Part shown: one piece after another, positions 45,395 through 53,954 of the stretch
How the letters are laid out: each line of letters begins with the position of its first letter
Numbering within the stretch: the first letter of the stretch is position 1
Assembly: GCF_927798215.1 (NCBI RefSeq)
Contig: NZ_CAKMMW010000001.1
Span: 434,001 to 498,000, forward strand
Reading direction: 5' to 3'
Length of the DNA: 64,000 nt
From: Paenibacillus_E allorhizoplanae
Lineage (GTDB): Bacteria; Bacillota; Bacilli; Paenibacillales; NBRC-103111
Position numbers and translations under genes: made by a program
Notes under the pieces: generated by a model
Seen by the model: the letters and a program-made list of their open reading frames with translations, nothing else
Told to the model about the DNA's origin: nothing
The model's database searches: none

Positions 45395-45423
45395 TAGCAG
45401 GTCTCTCTCCTTCTAAATATGCA

Positions 45424-45443
45424 GCTGCTTCTTTCGAAGCAGC
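45424..45443 (-). terminator. Hairpin just after the binding-protein gene of block A
   Basis: GCTGCTTC pairs perfectly with GAAGCAGC around a 4-nt loop, 19 bases past the stop of the solute-binding protein gene. It lacks a strong T-run and probably attenuates or protects the upstream mRNA. Confidence 0.5.
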
Positions 45444-45461
45444 CACTTTCTATATTTGCCA

Positions 45462-46766
45462 TTACTGTAGTTCTGGGAACGCCGCTTTCACTTCTTTTTG
45501 GAAAGCTGCTACAACATCCGCATAGCTTTTGTTGTCAGTAATCCCTTGACCAGCTACTTTTCTCCAAGTACTAAGGATGGAATCGCTATATTTGTCGGAC
45601 TTAATAACGGGCATCGACTTCATCATGGTGTAGTAAGGCTGAAGCACTTTCTGATCACCAGTAAGAGGAGATGTATATTTATCTACATTTGCATCATAAA
45701 CGCTTTGAAGTGCTGGCAAGTTCCCTCTCGCTAGCAAATCTGCATTCTGCCATTCCGCACTTGCAGAGAACTTGATAAACTCATTTGCGATGTCTTTATT
45801 AGTCGTCTTATTGTAAATGGCGCGGAATGTTCCGCCGTTGTAGAAACCTTCCGGTGTTTTGGCAACGCCAAATTTACCTACCGCTTTATTATCTTTATTG
45901 CCAATCATGAACGATGCCCAAGCTGGCATGGCAACTAGAACAACACTGCCATCATTAAGCGCATTCCCCCAGCCTGCTGACATAAACGGAAGTTTAGCAT
46001 CTACGTTGTTTGCGCGAATATTTTTCTGGGTGTTATATACTTTTTCCCACTTTGCATCGATATTTAATTTGCCATTCACATAGAAAGGTTGTGTATTGTA
46101 ACTAGCAATGTCAAACAAATCACCCGTATTCGCAATCAAATGAACTTTGCCATCGCTATCTTTGGCTACTTTTTTACCAAGCTCAATGATTTTATCGTAG
46201 CTGTTCACCATTTCGCTGATTTGTGTTGGATCATCTGTTCCTAGGAACTTTTTCGCATTTTCTTTCAAATACCAGAAGCCGCCTGGAGAGGATTGGTCCG
46301 AGATCGCTTTGATTTTGCCATCTGATGATTTACCAAGCTCTGCAACGTATGGAATGTAGTTCTTAACAAGATCATTCGCACCAATTGGCGTCAGATCCAT
46401 CAAAAATGGGGATTCTATGAATTTCCCAACATAGCTTCTTTCAAGGTCAAGCACATCGGGTACATCCTTGCCTGATTGTAAGGCAGACAACAATTTGATT
46501 TGATACTGATCGCCTGGGAACACCTTTACATCAACTTTTACATTTGGATATTTCTTTTCAAATGCTGTTGCAATCCCCTTTGTTCCATCGAAGAATGTCC
46601 ATAGGGAAAGCGTACCCGAGAGCTTAGCCGGATCTACCGGTGCAGCTGTTGCCGCGGGACTGGTCGTCGCCGAATTATTCGTGTTCGATTTCGCTCCACA
46701 TGCTGTCAAAACCCCTGTTGTGAGTACTGCTGTCATTAAAATAGATGCCCATTTTTGTGCTTTCAA
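45462..46766 (-). CDS. ABC sugar importer solute-binding lipoprotein (family 1)
   Basis: An extracytoplasmic binding lipoprotein of 434 residues. I use TTG at 46766: AAAGGGG lies about 9 bases upstream and the product begins MKAQKWASILMTAVLTTG with the lipobox LTAC. An in-frame start further out would add 21 residues with no signal-peptide character. LSGTLSLWTFFDGTKGIATA, FEKKYPNVKVDVKVFPGDQY and the C-terminal helices are those of CUT1-type sugar-binding proteins. The two permease genes lie just upstream. No ATPase gene is nearby. Confidence 0.92.
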   Translation of the reverse strand: MKAQKWASILMTAVLTTGVLTACGAKSNTNNSATTSPAATAAPVDPAKLSGTLSLWTFFDGTKGIATAFEKKYPNVKVDVKVFPGDQYQIKLLSALQSGKDVPDVLDLERSYVGKFIESPFLMDLTPIGANDLVKNYIPYVAELGKSSDGKIKAISDQSSPGGFWYLKENAKKFLGTDDPTQISEMVNSYDKIIELGKKVAKDSDGKVHLIANTGDLFDIASYNTQPFYVNGKLNIDAKWEKVYNTQKNIRANNVDAKLPFMSAGWGNALNDGSVVLVAMPAWASFMIGNKDNKAVGKFGVAKTPEGFYNGGTFRAIYNKTTNKDIANEFIKFSASAEWQNADLLARGNLPALQSVYDANVDKYTSPLTGDQKVLQPYYTMMKSMPVIKSDKYSDSILSTWRKVAGQGITDNKSYADVVAAFQKEVKAAFPELQ

Positions 46767-46917
46767 GAGATATCGCCCCTTTGAAGTAAGTTGTATTGGT
46801 AGATCTACTGGCTTAGGAAATGAGAACAATGGCTTTGTTCCTATAGGATGAAAACGAATAGGTTAAGAACTTTCCTAACAAAATCTATCGAGCATCACTC
46901 CTCTCAATGCCTCTTAG

Positions 46918-47769
46918 TTATCCCTTAACAGCACCGGCTGCGACTCCGCTAATAATGCGTTTGGACATAAAAGAGAAGAAGACCAAAATCGGCACGACCG
47001 AGATCACGATCCCTACATATTGAGCACCAAAGTCAGAAGAAAACTGCGATTTGACACTCGCGATCATGACAGGCAACGTCTGCATATCGCTATCGAACAA
47101 AATAATCATAGGCACTAAGAAGTCATTCCATTTGCCAATAAAAGCAAAGATCGCTAACGTCGCAAGTGCTGGACCCATTAAGGGTAAAATAATCCGATGG
47201 AAAATTTGCATTTCGCCATATCCATCGATTCTGCCAGATTCGATAATCTCATTAGGCACTGAAGTATCAGCGAACTGTTTCACTAGGAAAATCCCGAAAG
47301 CGTTGTAAATCGAAGTAAGCAAAAGTGGATAGTACGTGTTTAGCATGTGAAAGACATCCATTAATTTATAAAATCCGATAATCCCTAACTGCCCAGGAAT
47401 CATCATCGTTGCAAGCGTAATCATGAACAATACGCCTTTGTAGCGAAAATTGTATTTAGAAAAACCGTATCCAGCCAATGCAGCAAAATACACATTAATG
47501 AGGGTTGCTGTTACCGTGATGAAAACGGTGTTACCCAAACCTCGCCAAATGTTAACGGTCTCATTCAAGCGATGATAGTTCACTAAGAATTGATTGCCGG
47601 GTACAATCAACAGCTTCCGAGCAATGTCTGAGTTCGTATGTGTGGAAGTAATGAGCATGCTGTAGAAAGGAAGCAAACAAGTCAAAGCTATTGCAAGTAA
47701 GCCTACATAGATGATGATTTTCAAAACAAACAGATGAAGCTCAAACGGTTTCTTTTCACTTCTAACCAA
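46918..47769 (-). CDS. ABC sugar importer permease (AraQ/MalG-like)
   Basis: An inner-membrane subunit of 283 residues with six hydrophobic segments. The EAA loop is NEIIESGRIDGYGEMQIFHR (about residues 175-195); it has ESGRIDG in place of the more common EAARIDG. The C-terminus FMSKRIISGVAAGAVKG is typical. The start is TTG at 47769 with AAGGGGTG upstream. It lies 14 bp after the UgpA-like permease gene and before the binding-protein gene, with which it forms the block A importer. Confidence 0.93.
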   Translation of the reverse strand: MVRSEKKPFELHLFVLKIIIYVGLLAIALTCLLPFYSMLITSTHTNSDIARKLLIVPGNQFLVNYHRLNETVNIWRGLGNTVFITVTATLINVYFAALAGYGFSKYNFRYKGVLFMITLATMMIPGQLGIIGFYKLMDVFHMLNTYYPLLLTSIYNAFGIFLVKQFADTSVPNEIIESGRIDGYGEMQIFHRIILPLMGPALATLAIFAFIGKWNDFLVPMIILFDSDMQTLPVMIASVKSQFSSDFGAQYVGIVISVVPILVFFSFMSKRIISGVAAGAVKG

Positions 47770-47783
47770 TGGATTGTCACCCC

Positions 47784-48656
47784 TTACTCATTTAGCTTGG
47801 AAGCTTTCGCTGTAATTGCCGTCAAAATCATGACAACAACGAAAATACCATATGCGACTGTCGCTCCATAGCTGTAATTGAAATTTTTGAACGCTGTCTC
47901 ATACAAGTACATAACCATGGTTCTCGTTGTATTGTCAGGCCCGCTGCCTAGCATTAATGGGGCATCAAACAATTGCAGCCCACCGATTACAGAGGTAATG
48001 AAAGTAAATAGTAATACCGGACGCAGTAAGGGGAGCGTTATAAACAGGGTGCTTTGCCATTTGTTTGCACCATCGATCTTGGCTGCTTCATACACTTCAT
48101 CCGAAATGGACTGTAAACCAGCGATAAATACAATCAAATTGAACCCGAAATATTGCCAGCAAATGACACCGGATACAATCGTACGTGACCACCAAGGACT
48201 GCTAAACCAGTTCACAGGTTCACTGACAATCCCTAGATCCATCAGCACCTTATTCACCGAACCTGTCTGCCAATCGAACATTAAACTGAACATGACTCCG
48301 AGCGTAATAGGCGTAATGATGTGCGGAAAGTAGTACACAGCACGGAAAAAGTGCTTACCACGAATCCACTTCTCATTCAAAATAATCGCAAGTACAAGTG
48401 CAATGATCAGCTGTGGAACAATCGACATGAGCCAGATAATCATCGTGTTCCCTATCGTTTGATAGAAGTACGTATCATGTAAAAGCCGTGTATAATTCGC
48501 AAAGCCGATATAAATTGGATCCGAAAATCCATCCCATTTGGTAAAACTCAAATAGAACGTATATAAAATGGGGATCAAACCAAAAATACCAAAACCAATA
48601 AAAAATGGCGCTATAAAGAGATATCCGTAATTCGACTTATTGATTTTTGAAATCAT
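47784..48656 (-). CDS. ABC sugar importer permease (UgpA/MalF-like)
   Basis: An inner-membrane subunit of 290 residues. GYLFIAPFFIGFGIFGLIPI and LYTFYLSFTKWDGFSDP begin a typical CUT1 permease. The EAA loop is DEVYEAAKIDGANKWQSTLF (about residue 190), followed by GGLQLFDAPLMLG. It follows the LacI-type regulator gene by 16 bp, so regulator and importer are probably one transcript. AAAGGGTT precedes the ATG. Confidence 0.93.
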   Translation of the reverse strand: MISKINKSNYGYLFIAPFFIGFGIFGLIPILYTFYLSFTKWDGFSDPIYIGFANYTRLLHDTYFYQTIGNTMIIWLMSIVPQLIIALVLAIILNEKWIRGKHFFRAVYYFPHIITPITLGVMFSLMFDWQTGSVNKVLMDLGIVSEPVNWFSSPWWSRTIVSGVICWQYFGFNLIVFIAGLQSISDEVYEAAKIDGANKWQSTLFITLPLLRPVLLFTFITSVIGGLQLFDAPLMLGSGPDNTTRTMVMYLYETAFKNFNYSYGATVAYGIFVVVMILTAITAKASKLNE

Positions 48657-48672
48657 CGCTCACAACCCTTTT

Positions 48673-49674
48673 CTAAAGTGTGGTACAAGATTGACGAATG
48701 ATCAGCGTTGGTTTATACAAATGGGCTGTACAGTCTACTTCTTCCGTGCCTTCGATTTGGGCAAACAGCCCTTCAGCAGCCTTAATTCCTACCTCTTGCA
48801 GCGGCTGGCGAACGGTTGTCAACTTGGGAGACACCCAACTTGATAACGTGATATCGTCAAAACCGACGATGGACAGCTGGTCAGGAACTTGAATTCCTGA
48901 TTCTTGTATCGCGCGAAGTGCACCAATCGCAGTTTCATCACTGGAAGCAATGACGGCTGTGAATCCTTCTTGTTTCAATAGCTCTTTCATCGCTTCATAA
49001 CCGCCTTGATTGGTCCAATCCGAGCTCACAATCCACTCCGGCCGGCATTCCATTTGTAATTCGTTCATTGTTTCATGTAGGCCCTTCAACCGATACTTGA
49101 TCGGTCCCATATGAGCAGGACCTGAGATATAAGCGACACGTCGATGCCCTAATCCGTATAAATAAGTAACCAAATCTGAAACCCCAGATGCGTTGTCGAT
49201 ATCAACCGAAAATAACCCGTCCAATTCCCCATGATCGCCAATTAAGGCAAGTGGATACGGCACTTCCATCATTTGCTCCAGATCCTTTTGATCTCTTTTC
49301 TGGAAGCTAAGTAGAATAATACCGTCAACATGTCCTTCATATAGCAGATGTAGGAATGAAGCTTCTTGTTTAGAATTCGATGTTCCACTATAAAAAATAC
49401 AATTGTATCCTTTTTTATTTGCAACGGCTTCTATGCCTCGAATAATGCCAGAGTAAAATATGTTCGAGATGTTATCGACAACGATACCGATTGTATTCGT
49501 CCGACTCATCACTAGTCTTCGTGCATTTTCATTCCGATGGTAATTCAGTGAGGAGATCGCCTTCTCTAAAGCTTCTTGTGTGTCTTTCTTAACTTTCTGT
49601 CCATTTAAATAGCGCGAAACCGTGCTCTTTGATGTATTTGCTACTCTTGCGACATCATGAATCGTTGGCCCCAT
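48673..49674 (-). CDS. LacI-family transcriptional regulator
   Basis: A repressor of 333 residues. The start at 49674 lies 7 bases after AGGAGG. It gives the canonical N-terminus: TIHDVARVANTSKSTVSRYL with the DNA-recognition helix, then hinge region YHRNENARRLVMSRTNTIGI. A periplasmic-binding-protein-like effector domain follows to the C-terminus. It is the first gene of the importer operon. Four palindromes of the LacI operator type lie upstream (49730-49933), the nearest over the presumed promoter, so autoregulation and control of the downstream catabolic genes is likely. The effector would be an imported sugar. Confidence 0.94.
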   Translation of the reverse strand: MGPTIHDVARVANTSKSTVSRYLNGQKVKKDTQEALEKAISSLNYHRNENARRLVMSRTNTIGIVVDNISNIFYSGIIRGIEAVANKKGYNCIFYSGTSNSKQEASFLHLLYEGHVDGIILLSFQKRDQKDLEQMMEVPYPLALIGDHGELDGLFSVDIDNASGVSDLVTYLYGLGHRRVAYISGPAHMGPIKYRLKGLHETMNELQMECRPEWIVSSDWTNQGGYEAMKELLKQEGFTAVIASSDETAIGALRAIQESGIQVPDQLSIVGFDDITLSSWVSPKLTTVRQPLQEVGIKAAEGLFAQIEGTEEVDCTAHLYKPTLIIRQSCTTL

Positions 49675-49704
49675 CAATCTGCCTCCTATACGAATTGAAT
49701 TTAG

Positions 49705-49734
49705 TTTATATGCGATGTGTTCTTCACTCGGGAA
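49705..49734 (-). promoter_or_regulatory. Candidate promoter of the lacI-type gene, overlapped by an operator
   Basis: On the minus strand TATAAA (49710-49705) lies 18 bases after TTCCCG (49734-49729), about 30 bases before the AGGAGG of the lacI-type gene. The -35 element is poor and overlaps operator 1, so repressor binding would block it. Confidence 0.35.
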
Positions 49735-49741
49735 CGTTCCC
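49730..49741. promoter_or_regulatory. LacI-type operator 1
   Basis: Perfect 12-bp palindrome GGGAACGTTCCC with a central CG, the typical shape of a LacI-family site. It is the copy nearest the lacI-type gene and overlaps its presumed promoter. Confidence 0.8.
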
Positions 49742-49794
49742 AAAATTAGGGAAGCGCAATCATTATCCTACCCAATAGACAGATTGTTTATTTC

Positions 49795-49806
49795 GGGAAC
49801 GTTCCC
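49795..49806. promoter_or_regulatory. LacI-type operator 2
   Basis: GGGAACGTTCCC, identical to operator 1, centre 65 bp away from it. Confidence 0.8.
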
Positions 49807-49858
49807 ATTTTTATCAAATTAAAAAGCATAATCTTCCGATTTGACTCATTTTCTAATT

Positions 49859-49870
49859 GGGATCGTTCCC
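49859..49870. promoter_or_regulatory. LacI-type operator 3
   Basis: GGGATCGTTCCC, one base different from operators 1 and 2, centre 64 bp from operator 2. Confidence 0.75.
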
Positions 49871-49921
49871 ATTTTACACTTAAAAAAAGACCAATCTGAT
49901 GTTCAAGTCACGCTAAATTTC

Positions 49922-49933
49922 GGGATCGTTCCC
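49922..49933. promoter_or_regulatory. LacI-type operator 4
   Basis: GGGATCGTTCCC, identical to operator 3, centre 63 bp from it. It is the copy closest to the end of the DeoR-type gene. Confidence 0.75.
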
Positions 49934-50096
49934 AGAATCACTTGTGTCGTTTCTTCTTCTTCTTACATGTTATCGTTTTCAGCACAGAAAGTCAACGTTC
50001 AATTTCCACTCTTTCTACTTATCAAAATAAAAAAAAATTGAATCCTTTCAGATGCTCTCCAGCTTCTAAAAAGATCAATTTCCTAGTGTGTGCCTA

Positions 50097-50906
50097 TTAT
50101 CCTATCTCATCACCTTGCATCAAATGCTTCACAGGGCAGACCATCACTTGAACACCTGTTTGACTAATCTCTTCAAGAATACTGCTCTCAACCAAATCGC
50201 TCGTTACAAGGATGTCCACACCTTGAAAACTGGAAAACGAAATCAGTCCTTGTCGCTCAAATTTACTGTGATCGGCCACAATGACAATCTTCTGTCCAGC
50301 TGAAATCATAGCTCGTTTCACTTCAGCTTCGTAGAGGTCTGAGCTTGTAAATCCTTTACGCTTCGAGATTCCAGAAGCACCCAGAAATGAGAAATCCGCA
50401 TTATACTTTTGTAATTCTAGCTCTGCCTGCGGCCCTACAAGGCTCATTGATTTCTTAATTAGCTTTCCACCGATTACAAAGACAGAGGCATCTTCATTCT
50501 GGCTACTTTCCTCTGCTACATTCAACCCGTTCGTAACAACCATTAAATTAGGGACATGACGTAAGTATCGAGCCACGCACCAAGTCGTTGAGCCCGAGTC
50601 CAGAATGACAATTTGTTGGCCTTCTACCAATGAGGCTGCCATCTTCCCTATAGCATCCTTCTCCTCGTAGAATTGAAACTTCCGCTGTTCCACAGGAGCA
50701 ATGATTTGGCCGTTATTTTGCAGTTCGTCTACCAGAATAGCGCCACCGTAGTTTTTTTGGATAATGCCTTCTTGCTCCATGAGATTCAAATCGCGTCGAA
50801 TCGTTTCTTCAGAGACACTGAATTCTTTTACCAGATCAGCTACTTTGACACTGCGCTCCTGAAAAAGCATTTCTTTAATTTTGGTTCTACGGTGTATGGC
50901 AATCAT
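50097..50906 (-). CDS. DeoR-family transcriptional regulator
   Basis: A repressor of 269 residues. The N-terminal HTH (about 6-56) reads RRTKIKEMLFQERSVKVADL and EFSVSEETIRRDLNLMEQEG, the family signature. The C-terminal sugar-phosphate sensing domain has IVILDSGSTTWCVARYL, VVTNGLNVAEE, DFSFLGASGIS and VIVADHSKFER. DeoR regulators usually respond to phosphorylated sugars made in the cluster they control. AGGGGGA precedes the ATG. It lies between the two catabolic blocks and just upstream of the operator array and LacI gene, so it may control either block. Confidence 0.93.
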   Translation of the reverse strand: MIAIHRRTKIKEMLFQERSVKVADLVKEFSVSEETIRRDLNLMEQEGIIQKNYGGAILVDELQNNGQIIAPVEQRKFQFYEEKDAIGKMAASLVEGQQIVILDSGSTTWCVARYLRHVPNLMVVTNGLNVAEESSQNEDASVFVIGGKLIKKSMSLVGPQAELELQKYNADFSFLGASGISKRKGFTSSDLYEAEVKRAMISAGQKIVIVADHSKFERQGLISFSSFQGVDILVTSDLVESSILEEISQTGVQVMVCPVKHLMQGDEIG

Positions 50907-51340
50907 GCCTAATCCCCCTCTAATCCTCGAATACCTTTTCTTATATATTGGAGATAGATCGACTACACGTCATATGATATCATTTGCGTATAACAGTGTT
51001 AGGCGCTCTCCACCCCATATAACTGGAAAAACTCCATCTATTTATCCATTCCCAAGCTTAACTTTTAAAATAAATGGAAAAAAAACATCTAATTCTCTGT
51101 TTTCTTCCGCTTTCGACGTACGATCTTTCAAATAACTGCTTTCCTACAGTTATTTGAAGTGTGCAAAAAGACGAAATTAGATGTATGTTATCCAGTTATT
51201 CAAATACTGGAGTGTGTCAGGGGACTTAACATAATTAGAATTATTCACCTATTATGCAGATTCTAATATCGCTTTTCTTTGAAAGGTTGTCAATAGACAT
51301 CCTTGCAACACTTTCATATCATGCAATGAACTGGCATTTA
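50907..51340. other. Intergenic region between block B and the DeoR gene
   Basis: 434 bases without a gene. It must contain the end of the block B transcript and the promoter of the DeoR gene. It holds the hairpin at 51127-51158 and a shorter inverted repeat CCAGT...ACTGG near 51190-51210. Otherwise it is AT-rich with no convincing open frame. Confidence 0.5.
51127..51158 (-). terminator. Stem-loop downstream of block B
   Basis: TTCAAATAACTG and CAGTTATTTGAA form a perfect 12-bp stem with an 8-nt loop, 183 bases after the GH2 gene. It is AT-rich and has no T-run, so it is either a weak terminator or a dyad operator for the DeoR gene. Confidence 0.45.
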
Positions 51341-53938
51341 CTAGTTAAATAAGTGCTGAATAGGACTGTTCCACGCGGATAATTCAAGGTGTCGCTCTGA
51401 TTCCTTCACAGCGCTCCACTGCACCTGAATTTGTTTACTTTTTCCTGGGAGTAAGTGGAAGTCATTATCGGAATAATAAACAAACCCCTCTGCCAGGATA
51501 GGACGTGAATCTTCAAGATGTGTATGAAAAGCTGCTTGTGTACCTATATTGGTAATCGTTAACTGCCAAAGCGCCCCACTTTCAAGATTAACTTTTTCCA
51601 CTCGAATGGCGGTTTCCTGCATGGACAGCAACGGTACCAAATTCGCTGTTCCGCTAAACGGATATCCATTCTGACAAATGACTTCATTGGCATCATTCAT
51701 AAGACTGATCCGTAAGAAGAAAACGTCCTCATGCAGCTCCTTCATGGGCAGTTCCATTGTCCCCAACCACTTGGCGCTGTTTGCCTCCACTTCTCCATGC
51801 CATACGGCTTCGGCATATACTTTCCCACTAGCACCAACTAAGCTCCAGTGAGAAGTTAAACCATCAAGTCTGCCCCTGTCTGTTTGAACAGCCCAGATAT
51901 CTGCGTTGAACGTTTCCTGCTCTCCCCAAGCAATCCTAGCAAAGCTGGCGGATACTTGAATCGATTGATAGGCTCTAGCAACTGCATAGTACACAGGTTT
52001 AGGTATTGTAAAATAATCAAGCGCAGAAGTACAATATGCGTTCGGGTAGGGTTCATTAAACTGCCAAGGCAATGTACCGCTATTCTGCCACATCCTTCGC
52101 AGATTTGATTCCACGGCATATCTTAGTCCCTCTGCTTGCAGCAGCTGACTTGCACGTATAAGTTCAGCAGGCTCTGAAAGTTGATGACCGAAAGATGACT
52201 GAATCATAGGTTCATTAATCCACCATGAGCCGCGGTGAAAGTAAACTGGATTATCTCGTGTTGCTGGCCACTGTTTCGATTCGGAAATCGTATGTTGCAG
52301 TGTTTTGTGATGCGTCATTCCCTCTACGCCGAACTCACTATGGAGCAGCGAGGTGCCTTTATTATAGAGTTCATATTGCTTAGACAACCCTTGAAACTCC
52401 CAAGGGCCATGCACATCGTGCTGTCCGGTAGGGTCCTGCTCAATATTGATCAGGCTATTCTCAAAGCATCGCCCAGTTGGCGAAGTAGGCAGCCACAGCG
52501 AATCTGGATGCAAGGCTTCAACGACTTTTCGAAGTGCTTCTAGCACGGGCTCTTCATCGTCAAGTGGTCGATTTTCAAGATCCTGTAGCTCATTTCCCCC
52601 ACACCATAGGACTAGGGACGGGTGGTTTCGCTTCCTCGGAATGATGTGTTCGGCTTCCTTAACCATCATCGCAATAAATCCCTCATCTTCACTCGGCTTG
52701 TTCGCAATACCTGAGCTGGATTGAATGAATTCCTGCCAAACCATGATACCATACCGGTTGCAGAGTTCGTAGAAAGCATCCTTCTCTATCAAACCCCCGC
52801 CCCAAACACGCAGCATATTAACTCCAGCTTGTTTGGCTAGCATTAAAAGCCTTTCTAACTTAGCGGATTGTTCCCGCCCATACATGACATCCATGGGCAC
52901 CCAATTCCAGCCTTTGATGTAGGTTTTATGCCCATTAACGAGCAGTACATAAGGTCTAGCCGTAGGATCAGGTGTATCGTTACGCTGCCAATCCACTTCT
53001 CGAATCCCACAAACCGTTTCTTTCGAAGAGCTAAGTTGGTAACTTACTTTCCCATGTTCATCAAGAACTTTTTCATATATATGAAGCTGTACTTGGTACA
53101 GATGAGCCTTGCCAGAACCGTTTGGCTGCCACAGCCGAGGCTGGCTTAGAATCACAGAGGATGTGAGTACGGTTTCCCCTTTATTTACAAAATGATAATT
53201 GGACTCGGAGCTGATCATTTCATCACCTGATAAAATGCGAGTTTCTAACCGGATTTCAGTTGGGTTCCCCGTAGAAAAGGTAGAAGTTATCGTGAGATCA
53301 GCCTGCCTATACTCCTCAGAGAGCTGCGACCTCACATAAATATCCTCGATACGAATTGGACCCGTGACATCCAAATAGACATCATCCCATATGCCTTGGT
53401 GAATCATCCGCGGACAGAAATCCCACCAATACGTCATCCGACTTTTGTGTTCACGCACATAGCTCGTTTTGCTCACTTGCGGCTGCTCATCAGGTGCTTT
53501 TTCAATCACAACAGACAATAAGTTTTCTCCCCCATAGTGGAGAGTGTCCGTAACATCAAATACAGCTGCCGTAAACATCCCTTTATGGTGACCAAGCTTA
53601 TTGCCATTAAGGAAAAATTGCGCTTCATAATCAACCCCTTTGAAGTGGAGCTGGATATGCCGCCCTAAAAGTGAAGCATCGATATTGAACGTTTTCTTAT
53701 AGATCCAAGTGCGTTCTGGCACCCACTCCGCCAAGAGGCTATTTCGCTCAAAATATGGATCTGAAACCTCACCATTCTGCCAGAGATCATGGAGGACGGT
53801 TCCTGGAACCGTCCCCTGCCTCCACCAGCGATAATCCTTGGTTTGTGGTTTTTCTGCATTTCGCCAGATCCAATCCTCACCCAAGAAGTCTTTATAGAGC
53901 CAATCGCTGCCGTTTAAACTGATTCTCTTCACTTCCAT
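51341..53938 (-). CDS. GH2 beta-mannosidase-like glycoside hydrolase (copy B)
   Basis: A cytoplasmic enzyme of 865 residues, similar along its length to the GH2 protein at 22231. RISLNGSDWLYKDFLGEDW starts the sugar-binding sandwich, and VPGTVLHDLWQNGEVSDPYF follows. The barrel has LRVWGGGLIEKDAFYELCNR (intact RVWGGG motif), the acid/base Glu in LVLWCGGNELQDL and the nucleophile in LLHSEFGVEG. I use the ATG at 53938, with AGGTGA upstream; 59 codons of open frame before it overlap the end of the GH38 gene and have no family match. It is the last gene of block B. Confidence 0.91.
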   Translation of the reverse strand: MEVKRISLNGSDWLYKDFLGEDWIWRNAEKPQTKDYRWWRQGTVPGTVLHDLWQNGEVSDPYFERNSLLAEWVPERTWIYKKTFNIDASLLGRHIQLHFKGVDYEAQFFLNGNKLGHHKGMFTAAVFDVTDTLHYGGENLLSVVIEKAPDEQPQVSKTSYVREHKSRMTYWWDFCPRMIHQGIWDDVYLDVTGPIRIEDIYVRSQLSEEYRQADLTITSTFSTGNPTEIRLETRILSGDEMISSESNYHFVNKGETVLTSSVILSQPRLWQPNGSGKAHLYQVQLHIYEKVLDEHGKVSYQLSSSKETVCGIREVDWQRNDTPDPTARPYVLLVNGHKTYIKGWNWVPMDVMYGREQSAKLERLLMLAKQAGVNMLRVWGGGLIEKDAFYELCNRYGIMVWQEFIQSSSGIANKPSEDEGFIAMMVKEAEHIIPRKRNHPSLVLWCGGNELQDLENRPLDDEEPVLEALRKVVEALHPDSLWLPTSPTGRCFENSLINIEQDPTGQHDVHGPWEFQGLSKQYELYNKGTSLLHSEFGVEGMTHHKTLQHTISESKQWPATRDNPVYFHRGSWWINEPMIQSSFGHQLSEPAELIRASQLLQAEGLRYAVESNLRRMWQNSGTLPWQFNEPYPNAYCTSALDYFTIPKPVYYAVARAYQSIQVSASFARIAWGEQETFNADIWAVQTDRGRLDGLTSHWSLVGASGKVYAEAVWHGEVEANSAKWLGTMELPMKELHEDVFFLRISLMNDANEVICQNGYPFSGTANLVPLLSMQETAIRVEKVNLESGALWQLTITNIGTQAAFHTHLEDSRPILAEGFVYYSDNDFHLLPGKSKQIQVQWSAVKESERHLELSAWNSPIQHLFN

Positions 53939-53954
53939 CGTATCACCTACCGCC

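Noticed and set aside
49730..49933. Possible small CRISPR array
   Set aside because: Repeat units are only 12 bp and palindromic, spacers are about 52 bp, and there are no cas genes; LacI-type operators explain them.
49841..50303. Small plus-strand frames between the LacI and DeoR genes
   Set aside because: Low-complexity AT-rich translations that run across operators 3 and 4 or opposite the DeoR gene; no ribosome site.
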